Source of the DNA: Rhizobiaceae bacterium
Lineage (GTDB): Bacteria; Pseudomonadota; Alphaproteobacteria; Rhizobiales; Rhizobiaceae
Reading direction: 5' to 3'
Assembly: GCA_017643495.1 (NCBI GenBank)
Contig: JAEPNK010000002.1
Location: 992,001 to 1,056,000, forward strand
Length of the DNA: 64,000 nucleotides
The notes below the pieces were generated by a model. It did no database searches. It was not told the DNA's origin and was given only the letters and a program-made list of their open reading frames with translations. This document shows, in pieces, positions 34,005 through 43,100 of this stretch (positions are counted from its first letter, which is position 1; the number at the start of each line of letters is the position of its first letter). A program made the translations under genes and the position numbers.

Positions 34005-35258
34005 GTCTGCGCCCGCATGGTCATTTTGAAGTGCTGTACCTGAAGTCTCTCCTGCCTCTTGGCGGAGATTGCCGATCACCCGCTTTGTCACGATGACGTA
34101 CAGGAACAGCATTGCCATGAAGGCAAGCGGAATCCCGCTGAACATCATGACAGGGCGCGTCAATAACGGGCAAAACCAGATCAGTACCAGCGCAAGGGCT
34201 TCCCAGTCCGCAAACCCCTCACGCAGTCCCCTGACTGTCAGAAACCCGATTACCGGTGCCAGAACAACCAGATCATAGTCGAGCGCATAAGGCGTAGCCA
34301 GAAGCGCACCTGTAATGATCAGGGCGGCCCGGTCTTCGATAGCACTTGGAAAGCGGAAGGCAATGATTGCCACGACAAGCACAACCAGTGTCAGAATACC
34401 CTGAAGCAGGTAAGCCAGGGTCAGTGAACCGGTCCACAACATGACAACGGAAAAGACCGACTGGATCTTGTGCCATCCGGTCACGCCCTGTTCGAGAATG
34501 ACATTGCGTGTCAGTTCAAGGCTTTCGAAAAAGGCTGGCCAGATTTCCCATCCGTAGACCAGGGTAACAATCGCTCCCAGCGAGATGACCGTGACAGATG
34601 CGGAAAGAAATGTCCTGTAATAGCCGCCAACCAGCAAGGCGAGCGGGATCAGCACACCAAACTGTGGCTTGTAGGCGAGAAGACCAATGAAAATTCCGGC
34701 AAGCCACGGTCTCTTGTCGAGAAACAGAAAGGACAGGCCAAACAGCCCGGCTGTCAGAAAACCGTTATGTCCGTGACTGATATTGACGAAAATCGCGGGG
34801 AAAGCGATGACCGGCAATAGCCAGCCCCGTATCCTGCCGACAATCCTGGCCATGATGCATGCATAAAATGCAAAGCCCGCGACATTCCACACCGCCAGTG
34901 ACCAGAGATATGGCAATGCTGCAAGTGCAGCCGCAACAAGCAGGAAAAATGGCGGATAATGCCAGCCATAGAATGCCTGAAGCGCGTCACCATGAATACG
35001 GTTCTGGACAGCAAAATGGGCTTGCCAGTCCCAAACCCGTGCAGCCTCTCCCTCATTCGCCATGATGCCCGCTGCATAAACATTCGAGAAATCCGTACCG
35101 ATCGGCTTGCCGTCATAGGCAAGGTTTCCTTCGGAGGTAACCAGCAGGAGAACACAGGTTAGAACCATCAGGACAATGCTGATGATCGAGTAAACGCGAA
35201 CGCGCTCACCTGTTACAAACCTGTTATGGCGCAAGTTGTCGAGGCCCAATGTCTTCAC
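33972..35258 (-). CDS. GT87-family (DUF2029) polyprenyl-phosphate-dependent glycosyltransferase
   Basis: This 428-residue protein has about ten membrane helices of the GT-C type. The early loop GTDFSNVYAAG holds the acidic residue expected at the active site. The segment FYGWHYPPFFLL is typical of GT87. Relatives in mycobacteria transfer mannose from polyprenyl phosphate to lipids; the sugar and acceptor here are unknown. The start is GTG at 35258 after AGGA. It overlaps the ExoD gene at its end and is followed upstream by an oxidase gene on the same strand. Confidence 0.85.
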   Translation of the reverse strand: MKTLGLDNLRHNRFVTGERVRVYSIISIVLMVLTCVLLLVTSEGNLAYDGKPIGTDFSNVYAAGIMANEGEAARVWDWQAHFAVQNRIHGDALQAFYGWHYPPFFLLVAAALAALPYLWSLAVWNVAGFAFYACIMARIVGRIRGWLLPVIAFPAIFVNISHGHNGFLTAGLFGLSFLFLDKRPWLAGIFIGLLAYKPQFGVLIPLALLVGGYYRTFLSASVTVISLGAIVTLVYGWEIWPAFFESLELTRNVILEQGVTGWHKIQSVFSVVMLWTGSLTLAYLLQGILTLVVLVVAIIAFRFPSAIEDRAALIITGALLATPYALDYDLVVLAPVIGFLTVRGLREGFADWEALALVLIWFCPLLTRPVMMFSGIPLAFMAMLFLYVIVTKRVIGNLRQEAGETSGTALQNDHAGADLAKKGHNGIE

Positions 35259-35307
35259 CGTTTTTCCTTGAGGCAGGAACTATACGGGCCGGATGTTGCG
35301 ATAAGGT

Positions 35308-36681
35308 TTATAGGTCAGGTCCCGGCACAATCGGGCTGCCGTCGGTAAAGCGTGAAAAACGAAAACGACCGATATCATGTCCGTGCTCCCTGTTTTGCAC
35401 CATCGCGGCAAGAATCCGGCCAAATCCCGGTGCTATCCCGAAACCGTGACCACTCATTCCCGTTGCAACCACCAGCCCTTCCAGGCTGGGCACCCGGTCA
35501 ACAATCGGCACGATGTCAGGCATTGCGTCGATCATCCCAGCCCAAGCATGACGTATCTCCGGCTTTCCTATATCGGGAAAGCGTTGTGAGAAATTGTTGC
35601 GTATCTTCTCGATCTGCCGAAGATTGGGCTTTGGGTTGAGGACCCGCATCGCCTCGAAGGGACCCGGTTCGTCATCCGCCCAGTTACGCGTTGTTGACCA
35701 GGCATCCGGAAAACCTTTGGGGGCCATCAGCCGCAACCGGGTATCAGCAACATGATGCCTGAATACCGGCAGGTATTTGAACATGTTCCGGAACGAATCA
35801 CGTCCGATATAATGGTCGGAAGCAGCACCGCCAGCCAGTGTGTAACCACCATCCTCTCGGCGCCGGAACGAAATGTTCTCGTCACCCGCATTGCCCGACA
35901 GGAACTCGGGCAGCGGAACAGACTGGCAGACCGTGGAACGCACACTGAGTTGCGGTATGTTGATGCCGTGTCGTTGCAAAAAGAGCGATGACCACGCACC
36001 GGCAGCAACAATAACCTGTTCGCAGGCAATCCTGCCTGCTTCCGTAACAACACCCCGGACCCGGCCCGCAGCGATATCGAGTCCACGAACCGCGCAATCT
36101 TCACGGATGGTCACCCCCTCCTTGCGGGCCAGCTCAGCCACAGCAGGCACCGCCATCCAGGGTTCAGCCCGGCCATCGCTGGCCGTGTGTGTCGCGCCAA
36201 CCCATTGGTGACGGTCTTTCTGCATAGCAGAACGGTCGATCAACCTGTCCACTTCACTTTTTGAAAGAACCCGGGTATCGAGCTGGTGTTCGCGTGCGGT
36301 ATCGAGCCAGCTGGCCAGTTCATCCAGCTTTTTCTGGCTGCTGGCCAGATAGGTCACACCCCGGCGCTGAAATCCCGTGCGGTTACCAGTATCGAGATCT
36401 GCTTCCTCCCAAAGGCGCGAGGCCTCCATCATGATGGGAAGTTCCGCCTCGTCCCGGCCGTGCTGGCGTATCCATCCCCAGTTCCGGGAAGACTGTTCAC
36501 CGGCAATTCTGCCCTTTTCGCATACGGCAACCTTTATCCCGGCGCGCGCCATGTACAGCGCTGCAAAAATACCGATAACGCCGCCGCCAATGATTGTGAC
36601 ATCACAACCATCGGGCAATGTGTCCGCGAACCGGACCGGCGTCGTTGCCTGAACAGGTCCGTCAGGGGATTGAAGTTTCAT
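35308..36681 (-). CDS. FAD-dependent amine/amino-acid oxidoreductase (DadA/glycine-oxidase type)
   Basis: This 457-residue enzyme oxidises an amine or amino acid with FAD. The N-terminal dinucleotide fold IIGGGVIGIFAALYMARAG and the DAO-family second strand AVCEKGRIAGEQSSRNWGW are visible. The C-terminal FAD contact VVATGMSGHGFGIAPG follows. The SSRNWG stretch is common in bacterial opine or sarcosine-type oxidases. The substrate is unknown. AAGGA precedes the ATG. It is divergent from greA, whose promoter begins 30 bases beyond its start. Confidence 0.9.
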   Translation of the reverse strand: MKLQSPDGPVQATTPVRFADTLPDGCDVTIIGGGVIGIFAALYMARAGIKVAVCEKGRIAGEQSSRNWGWIRQHGRDEAELPIMMEASRLWEEADLDTGNRTGFQRRGVTYLASSQKKLDELASWLDTAREHQLDTRVLSKSEVDRLIDRSAMQKDRHQWVGATHTASDGRAEPWMAVPAVAELARKEGVTIREDCAVRGLDIAAGRVRGVVTEAGRIACEQVIVAAGAWSSLFLQRHGINIPQLSVRSTVCQSVPLPEFLSGNAGDENISFRRREDGGYTLAGGAASDHYIGRDSFRNMFKYLPVFRHHVADTRLRLMAPKGFPDAWSTTRNWADDEPGPFEAMRVLNPKPNLRQIEKIRNNFSQRFPDIGKPEIRHAWAGMIDAMPDIVPIVDRVPSLEGLVVATGMSGHGFGIAPGFGRILAAMVQNREHGHDIGRFRFSRFTDGSPIVPGPDL

Positions 36682-36710
36682 GAAGTCCTTCTTTCGGCCC
36701 GATATGGGCT

Positions 36711-36739
36711 TTGACAGGCGAATCCTGTGTGTTTATGCT
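36711..36739 (+). promoter_or_regulatory. Promoter of the greA leader
   Basis: A perfect TTGACA at 36711-36716 is followed after exactly 17 bases by TATGCT at 36734-36739. The predicted start near 36746 gives a leader of about 150 bases before the greA ATG. Confidence 0.6.
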
Positions 36740-36805
36740 GTTTATCTACATAAAGCTGGCAAACCGCGAAAAAAACATTATCTTTCGTGTGACCCAGAAA
36801 AAATA

Positions 36806-36847
36806 CGGCTCCGGGGACAACAATGTTCCGGTGGCCGTTTTCTTTTT
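36806..36847 (+). terminator. Terminator-like attenuator in the greA leader
   Basis: CGGC and CCGG at 36806-36814 pair with CCGG and GCCG at 36828-36837, with an inner ACA-TGT helix closed by an ACAA loop. The stem runs into TTTTCTTTTT. It lies 52 bases before the greA start codon and downstream of the leader promoter, so it would cut many transcripts to about 100 bases. Confidence 0.7.
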
Positions 36848-36898
36848 GCCTGATGCCGGGAAATGGAGAATACCCGGCGCAATTTTTGAGAGAAAGAA

Positions 36899-37372
36899 AT
36901 GGAAAAGGTTCCAATGACTGCCGCAGGCCATGTGGCATTGACCGAAGAATTGAAACGTCGCCAATCTGAAGATCGGCCGGCCATTATTGCCGCCATCTCC
37001 GAGGCGCGTTCACATGGCGACCTTTCTGAGAACGCGGAATATCATTCTGCCAAGGAACAGCAAAGCCATAATGAAGGCCGTATCTCCGAGCTTGAGGATA
37101 TCCTCTCGCGCGCAGAGGTGATCGATGTATCCAAGCTTGGCGGTGAGACTGTAAAGTTCGGCGCCACCGTGCAACTCGCAGACGAGGACACGGACGAGGA
37201 AAAAACCTACCAGATCGTGGGTGACCAGGAAGCCGACGTGAAACAGGGGAAAATTTCGATTTCCTCACCCATTTCACGTGCGCTGATTGGCAAGTCCGTC
37301 GGCGACAGCGTGGAAGTTTCTGCGCCCGGCGGTTCAAAATCCTACGAGATCCTGGAAGTCAAATTCATTTGA
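36899..37372 (+). CDS. greA: Transcription elongation factor GreA
   Basis: GreA enters the RNA polymerase secondary channel and stimulates cleavage of backtracked RNA. The 157-residue protein has the N-terminal coiled coil with the tip motif [20 protein letters not shown], whose Asp and Glu act at the polymerase active site. The C-terminal FKBP-like domain ends in [14 protein letters not shown] precedes the ATG. The gene has a long leader with promoter and attenuator, and its own terminator lies within the end of the convergent pseC gene. Confidence 0.97.
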   Translation: MEKVPMTAAGHVALTEELKRRQSEDRPAIIAAISEARSHGDLSENAEYHSAKEQQSHNEGRISELEDILSRAEVIDVSKLGGETVKFGATVQLADEDTDEEKTYQIVGDQEADVKQGKISISSPISRALIGKSVGDSVEVSAPGGSKSYEILEVKFI

Positions 37373-37380
37373 CCGGGTAG

Positions 37381-37415
37381 CGGTGCTGGCTGATTAGGAT
37401 TCCAGCACCGTTTTT
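37381..37415 (+). terminator. Rho-independent terminator of greA
   Basis: CGGTGCTGG at 37381-37389 pairs perfectly with CCAGCACCG at 37402-37410 and is followed by TTTTT. It begins eight bases after the greA stop. Its right arm and T-run lie inside the last codons of the convergent pseC gene. Confidence 0.85.
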
Positions 37416-38608
37416 ACCGCTTCAACCACCCGCATCATGTCTGTTTCCCCAAGCCCCGGATAGAAGGGCAGCGAGACCGTTCTTGAGTAATAGGCCTCTG
37501 CACCGGGCATGGATTGCTCGCCATACAACCGGGTATAATAGGGCTGCATGTGGGTCGGGATATAGTGAACCTGCGTACCTATTCCCTTTTCCCGCAACCG
37601 GTTGCAGAACTCCGCCCGCTCCATCCCTGCCGCTTCAAAATCGACCAGCACCGGGTAGAGATGGCGAACAGGATCAACACCCTCACGGGTAGGAACCGGA
37701 GCAAGCGGAAGGTTTGAACCGGCAAACTTCCTGTCATACCATCCCTTCATCATTCGCCTGCTTGCGGCAATTTCTTCCATCCGCTTCAACTGGCTCAGAC
37801 CCAGCGCACAGGCTATGTCCGTCAGCCGGTAATTGTAACCGAGTGACTGCATCTCGTAATACCAGGGGTTTGGAGCCCCGTTCCGGTCAAAGGCAAGCTC
37901 GGGCAGTTCAAACCGCTCGGCATCGCGCACGATACCATGACTGCGCAGCAAGCCCGCACGTTCCGCCACCCCTGCATCATGGCACGTCAGCATGCCGCCT
38001 TCACCACTGGTGATGGTCTTTACCGGATGAAAGGAAAAGCTTGCTGCCTGCGAAAACTGGCAATTGCCAACAGCCTGTACCTTGCCCTGGCTGTCGGTAT
38101 AGGTGGAGCCGATGGCGTGGCAGGCATCTTCAAGAAGGGCAATGCCGTTCTCCCGGGCAATCGCGGCAATACCCTCCATGTCGGCGACCTCGCCGTTGAG
38201 GTGAACAATGACAGCAAGTTTCACCTGCCGGCCTTCAGCCTTTTCCCGCTCAACAGCCTCGGCAAACAACTCTGCGGTTATCAGGCCTGTTGAAGGATCA
38301 CAGTCGATGAACCCTGTCCGCGCACCGGCATAGGTCGCACAATTGGTCGATGCGGCAAATGACATGGCAGGGGTCAGCACGGTATCGCCGGGCTCAACAC
38401 CCAGTGCCAGACAGGCGATATGCAAGGCCGCCGTGGCATTCGCAAAGGAAACGGCATGTCCGGCACCGACATATTCCGCAAGGGCATTTTCAAATGCCGC
38501 CACTCCCGGTCCGGTTGTCAGATACGGGTTTTCAAGCGCATCCAGTACCGCCTGTTTGTCTTCGGCAGTAATTGTCTGTTTTCCGTAGGGCAGGAAAGGT
38601 GTGTTCAT
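37394..38608 (-). CDS. pseC: PseC-type UDP-4-keto-sugar aminotransferase
   Basis: PseC places an amino group on C4 of the UDP-4-keto-6-deoxy-altrose derivative in pseudaminic acid synthesis. The 404-residue protein is a fold-type I PLP enzyme with the Schiff-base Lys in SFHPVKTITSGEGG. It also has the substrate motif PYLTTGPGVAAFE and the C-terminal HYIPTHMQPYY. It starts the nonulosonate cluster but reads away from pseI, 225 bases apart. The pseB gene that would supply its substrate is not seen in the window. Related aminotransferases make other amino sugars. Confidence 0.92.
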   Translation of the reverse strand: MNTPFLPYGKQTITAEDKQAVLDALENPYLTTGPGVAAFENALAEYVGAGHAVSFANATAALHIACLALGVEPGDTVLTPAMSFAASTNCATYAGARTGFIDCDPSTGLITAELFAEAVEREKAEGRQVKLAVIVHLNGEVADMEGIAAIARENGIALLEDACHAIGSTYTDSQGKVQAVGNCQFSQAASFSFHPVKTITSGEGGMLTCHDAGVAERAGLLRSHGIVRDAERFELPELAFDRNGAPNPWYYEMQSLGYNYRLTDIACALGLSQLKRMEEIAASRRMMKGWYDRKFAGSNLPLAPVPTREGVDPVRHLYPVLVDFEAAGMERAEFCNRLREKGIGTQVHYIPTHMQPYYTRLYGEQSMPGAEAYYSRTVSLPFYPGLGETDMMRVVEAVKTVLES

Positions 38609-38833
38609 GCAGGACCAACGTATTTCTCATGGACAGGCAATGTCAGCCCGTTCTTTCCGTAATAGTCATTTTTCCGTGCAGAATAAAGGGGCGAGAACCG
38701 GCTTTGGCAGGCCGCCCGCCCTGCCCTTGCGTAAGCATCGACACAAGCCTTCATTCATCCTATGACATAGCGGAAAACCGCAAGAAGAGACCCGCTCCTT
38801 GCAGGCAGGACAGAAAACAACCAGGACCATCCC

Positions 38834-39886
38834 GTGACGAAAACTCTTACACTTGACGGAACACAGGTCGGTGACGGCTGCAAGCCGTATGTCATCGCCG
38901 AAGTATCGGCGAACCATAACGGTTCACTGGACAAGGCCAAGGAAATCATGACATCCGCAGCCGAAAATGGTGCAGATTGCGTCAAGCTGCAGACCTATAC
39001 CGCTGACACCATGACCATCAAGGCCGACCGTCCGGAATTCAGGATCAAGGGCGGTTTGTGGGACGGGTATGAATTGTGGGACCTGTATGACTGGGCACAC
39101 ACCCCTTATGAATGGCACCCCGAACTTTTCAACCATGCGAAGAAATTGGGGATTTCATGTTTTTCAACACCGTTTGATGACAGCGCCGTTGAGTTGCTCG
39201 AAAGTGTGAATGCCCCGTTTTACAAGATTGCCTCGTTCGAGATGACAGACACGCCGCTCATCAGGCGGGTCGCGGAAACCGGCAAACCCATGATCATGTC
39301 AACCGGACTGGCAACGCTTGAAGAAATCGCAACCTCCGTGGAAGTTGCGCGAAAACACGGCTCCGGTGAATTGATCCTGCTCCACTGCATCAGCGGTTAT
39401 CCGACACCTCTCGAACAGGCCAATATTCGCCTGATGACACAATTGCGCGAGGAATTTGATGTTGCCGTCGGCCTGTCAGACCATACCCTCGACAATACCG
39501 CAGCCGTTGTGGCAACGGCGCTTGGCGCGTGCGTGATTGAAAAACACTTCACACTGGACCGTTCCGAAGGCGGGGCCGATGCCGAGTTCTCGATGGAACC
39601 TGACCAGTTGCGCGATCTTTGCAACGTGACAAAGGGTGCCTGGCTGTCACTGGGTAACGGCGAGCGGCTAACGGCCTCCGTTCAGGACGGGAACAGGGTG
39701 TTTCGGCGTTCCGTATACTGCGTGGCCGATATCGCGGAAGGCGAAATATTCACAGAGAAAAACATCCGTTGTATCCGGCCGGGTCTGGGCTTGCCTCCTG
39801 AAAGATATGAAGGGCTTCTCGGAAAACAGGCTTCACAGGCAATATCGCGCGGCACACCGCTCTCCGACAATCTGGTCGGCGGGTGA
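38834..39886 (+). CDS. pseI: Pseudaminic acid synthase (NeuB family)
   Basis: PseI condenses phosphoenolpyruvate with the altrose-derived hexose to form pseudaminic acid. The 350-residue protein has the NeuB barrel with AEVSANHNGSLDKAKEI, KLQTYTADTMT, the loop KIASFEMTDTPLI and EKHFTLDR, and a C-terminal SAF domain from about residue 285. The start is GTG at 38834 after AGGA. Its TGA stop directly abuts the stop of the convergent pseG-pseH gene with no base between. Confidence 0.94.
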   Translation: MTKTLTLDGTQVGDGCKPYVIAEVSANHNGSLDKAKEIMTSAAENGADCVKLQTYTADTMTIKADRPEFRIKGGLWDGYELWDLYDWAHTPYEWHPELFNHAKKLGISCFSTPFDDSAVELLESVNAPFYKIASFEMTDTPLIRRVAETGKPMIMSTGLATLEEIATSVEVARKHGSGELILLHCISGYPTPLEQANIRLMTQLREEFDVAVGLSDHTLDNTAAVVATALGACVIEKHFTLDRSEGGADAEFSMEPDQLRDLCNVTKGAWLSLGNGERLTASVQDGNRVFRRSVYCVADIAEGEIFTEKNIRCIRPGLGLPPERYEGLLGKQASQAISRGTPLSDNLVGG

Positions 39887-41404
39887 TCATCCGGCCGAAT
39901 GCCATTCAAACCGCAGCATGTTTTCATCAGCTGACTTCGCGGGCTTGAACCCGGCCTTTTCAAACATTCTGGCTGAGGCCCGGTTTTCGGGATGAACTTC
40001 AGCATGGATCGTGCTGATACCTGAATGCAATGCACTTTTCATCGCCGCCTCAAGCATGGGAGTGCCGATCTTGCGACCTCGCCATATTTCATGAACCGCA
40101 ATGCCGATTTCGGCATGGTCCGGCCTGTCGGCAAACCGGTCGAACCGGACCTGTCCCACGGCTTCTCCGGCAAGTTCGGCAATCAGGAAAATACGGGCAT
40201 CATCCCCAAGCGCTTTCCGGTACCAGCCGACATGCTCATCGTAGGAGGGGATCGCGCTGTTTCGGTAATACCGGCTGGCATCACCCGCATACCGCGCTTC
40301 ATGGATGAAACGCGCATCGTCTTCATCCGCCCGGCGCATGACGATCGACATCGACAACAGCTTGTGCGCGACCCGCTGCGCACCCCTTCCGTCGCACAAG
40401 CGCGCCGCATTGCCGGAAATCCGTTGCCTCAATTCCTGATCTGTGACGAGTTTTTCCACCGCCTCGCAGATGGCCGTATCCACAGGCGGAACACACAATG
40501 CCGCCTGTTCGCGGTCAAGAATTGAAAAGATTTCTTCCTGGTTGTCTGCAAGGCTCATCACGACACTCGCAGCTCCGAGACAGCAACGCTCCCAGGTTGC
40601 GGTCCCGCAGGCACCTATATTGATCGTGGCGTGCGCCATGCGTTCGGCCACATCCCCAGCAAAACCGAGCAGTTCAAGCCGGTAGCCGGACGTTTCCCGG
40701 CCCTGTTTCAGTCGTGCATGATCCGCCCCCGCAACCACAGACACGGCTATCGGGTGTTTTCCGGCAACAGCTTCAAGCCCGTCAAGGACCCGTTCCAGCA
40801 CGGAGCCGTTTTCCCCGCCTCCCAGAAACACGAATACGGTAGTTTCCGGTTGTTGGCCTGCAAACGCCTTTTGCTCCCGCAATTCCCTGAACCGGCTCCG
40901 CAACATGGCATGGTCAGTTCCGGCCAGAATGCAGGTTTCCGCGTTCACAAGCCCCCTGTAGTCTCCGGCCTGCCTGCCCGCTGTCTGGTCCAGCAGCAAG
41001 TGACAGTCATGCGGCCGGTTTACCCGGTCATCAATCACCATCAGCTTAAGGTCCGGAAAGCGCTTGCGAACCGCAGTTTCCCATTCTGCGTCAATCGCAT
41101 AATGGTCCACCACCAGCCAGTCGGCAGCTTCGTTTTCAAGCACGGCGCATGTCTGGTTGGCATCAATTGCCTGCGTTACGCCGAGCCAGGTCTCCGACCG
41201 GACAGCACTGCCCGTTTCGAGAAGCTCGACCCCAAAACCGCGCTCACGTGCAAGATGGCTGCTATTGCCAGCATGGTTTCGGCAGACAAACAAACATTCG
41301 GCCCCGCTGTCTCGCAGAGTTTCCGCCAGTGTCAGGCAGCGCATGATATGACCGATGCCTATCCCGGGGGAAGAATCGACGCGAAAGGCTATTTTGAATG
41401 ACAT
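39887..41404 (-). CDS. PseG-PseH fusion: UDP-sugar hydrolase and N-acetyltransferase
   Basis: This 505-residue protein joins two steps of pseudaminic acid synthesis. Residues 1 to about 345 are PseG, the GT-B-fold hydrolase that removes UDP, with the catalytic His in GIGHIMRCLTLAE and the GACGTATWE nucleotide site. Residues from about 352 to 505 are PseH, a GNAT acetyltransferase for the C4 amine, with RGRKIGTPMLEAA at the acetyl-CoA site. The domains are separate genes in Campylobacter and Helicobacter. Its stop abuts that of pseI. Confidence 0.92.
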   Translation of the reverse strand: MSFKIAFRVDSSPGIGIGHIMRCLTLAETLRDSGAECLFVCRNHAGNSSHLARERGFGVELLETGSAVRSETWLGVTQAIDANQTCAVLENEAADWLVVDHYAIDAEWETAVRKRFPDLKLMVIDDRVNRPHDCHLLLDQTAGRQAGDYRGLVNAETCILAGTDHAMLRSRFRELREQKAFAGQQPETTVFVFLGGGENGSVLERVLDGLEAVAGKHPIAVSVVAGADHARLKQGRETSGYRLELLGFAGDVAERMAHATINIGACGTATWERCCLGAASVVMSLADNQEEIFSILDREQAALCVPPVDTAICEAVEKLVTDQELRQRISGNAARLCDGRGAQRVAHKLLSMSIVMRRADEDDARFIHEARYAGDASRYYRNSAIPSYDEHVGWYRKALGDDARIFLIAELAGEAVGQVRFDRFADRPDHAEIGIAVHEIWRGRKIGTPMLEAAMKSALHSGISTIHAEVHPENRASARMFEKAGFKPAKSADENMLRFEWHSAG

Positions 41405-41577
41405 GTGGCCTGTTCAAAACCCGCAGCAAGAATGGCAGCAGAACAGCGCCTGCCTTGTAACAAGCCTGCATCCACACCCGTCCGGCGTCAACCTCTTTGC
41501 TGGGCGCGAGGCAAATCTCCCTGCTCCGTTTGCGAACGGCATAGCCCCGCCATCACGGGAAAGCTGAACCGGAAGAC

Positions 41578-43074
41578 ATGAATGCCGCGCGCGGAGGCAA
41601 AGGACAAGATGGACAGGCCGGACAGACTTGGGCTAGCAAGGAACATGAACTTGCATCACACCCGTTTGACATCCACAGGCATCCGGAAATGAAAAGCAGC
41701 AAAATTGCATTGGTCGGTTTTGACCGCCTGACGGCCGAGACCATGCAGGACGAGGGCCTCGATATTGTCGCGCACATCTATGCAAACCGCGACAACAAAC
41801 AGGCGGATTACCCTGACAGGCCGGAATTGCTGAACTTCCACGAATGGAAACGCTATCACTTCACGGCACCTCCCTTGTCTTCCCGTTCGCAAGAACAGCT
41901 TGACGGGATTGGTGCTTCCGTCTTTGCAGAGTTCGTCCGCTGCACTGACCGCTGGGACTGGTCAAGAGAGAAGGTTTTCGACTGGAGTGACTACCAGCAC
42001 CTCTTCAGACTGGCTCTTGATCATGCCGAAAACTGGCTTTCAACCCATGACCCCGACATTGTCGTTTATTCCAATGTACCCCATCAGGGCATGGCACTTG
42101 CCCAATACGCGATGGCGCAGGCAATGGGCAAACAAACAGCGGTTTTCGTCCAGAGCCCGTTTGCCGGAAGAAGCTGGTTGCTGAACCGGTTTGATGATTT
42201 CGGGCGTTTTGCGACTTCTGCCCCCGGTGAAGAGTTCGCAATTGACATTTCCGAACCCGAGACCCCTCCCTTTTACATGAAGAACACCCCAACCGGCCTC
42301 AAGCGTCGGGCAAAGGTATTCGGCCATCAACTGCGCGGCCGTCTTCTTGCAACCTTCGGTCCGTTCGGTTGGACAGCGCAATCAAGACATGAAAACCGCC
42401 AACGAAATATCGGCCGCTGGCAACGTGCCATCGAAAACGGCAAATACCTGCAAAGGCAGGCGCGTTTTTTCCGGGACAAGCCTCCCCGGCAGCCTTTCGT
42501 CTATTTCCCCTTGCACCTTCAACCGGAAATGACAACCGATGTGTTGGGCGGCAAGTTCGCTGACCAGGCACTGGCACTTGAACAATTGCGAAAACTTGTT
42601 CCGGAGAACATAAGCATTTGCGTCAAGGAAAACCCCAAACAGACCGGACGCATGCGCAGTGAGGCTTTCTTTCAACGCATCGGCAGACTTTCCAATACGG
42701 TTTTTGTATCCCATGAAACCCCCAGTCTTGAACTGGTCCGCACCAGCATCGCCACCGCAACCATTACCGGCACAGTAGGCTGGGAAGCGCTACGTTTGGG
42801 AAAACCAGCCATTGCTTTCGGCCACTGTTTCTGGAATTCGCTGCCGGGTTCATTTCACTACACCGACAATCCCGATTGGGCTTCCATCGGGAAGTTCTCT
42901 TTCGACAGGAAGAAACTTGAAGCTGCCACAAGAGAACTTGGCAAACATGCCCATCACGGCATATGCGATCCGGTTTATGCCGAAATGGTCGAGCATTTCG
43001 ACCCTCGGGAAAATGCTGTACGTCTGGCCAGTACCCTCAAACGGCAACTCAGCGAACACGGCACGCGGAATTAA
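41578..43074 (+). CDS. Capsule-synthesis-like (KpsS/KpsC-type) glycan protein
   Basis: This protein of up to 498 residues resembles capsular polysaccharide synthesis proteins of GT-B fold. The C-terminal half has FVYFPLHLQPEMTTD, the CVKENPKQTG strand and the TITGTVGWEALRLGKPAIAFG nucleotide-sugar region. It may be a sugar transferase that acts on nonulosonate or a lipid-linked acceptor. The ATG at 41578 is used here, but the conserved look begins at MKSSKIALVGF, 37 codons on. It diverges from pseG-pseH and converges on the nucleotidyltransferase gene. Confidence 0.78.
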   Translation: MNAARGGKGQDGQAGQTWASKEHELASHPFDIHRHPEMKSSKIALVGFDRLTAETMQDEGLDIVAHIYANRDNKQADYPDRPELLNFHEWKRYHFTAPPLSSRSQEQLDGIGASVFAEFVRCTDRWDWSREKVFDWSDYQHLFRLALDHAENWLSTHDPDIVVYSNVPHQGMALAQYAMAQAMGKQTAVFVQSPFAGRSWLLNRFDDFGRFATSAPGEEFAIDISEPETPPFYMKNTPTGLKRRAKVFGHQLRGRLLATFGPFGWTAQSRHENRQRNIGRWQRAIENGKYLQRQARFFRDKPPRQPFVYFPLHLQPEMTTDVLGGKFADQALALEQLRKLVPENISICVKENPKQTGRMRSEAFFQRIGRLSNTVFVSHETPSLELVRTSIATATITGTVGWEALRLGKPAIAFGHCFWNSLPGSFHYTDNPDWASIGKFSFDRKKLEAATRELGKHAHHGICDPVYAEMVEHFDPRENAVRLASTLKRQLSEHGTRN

Positions 43075-43100
43075 CAAACAGATTCCCAGGACTGCCCATG

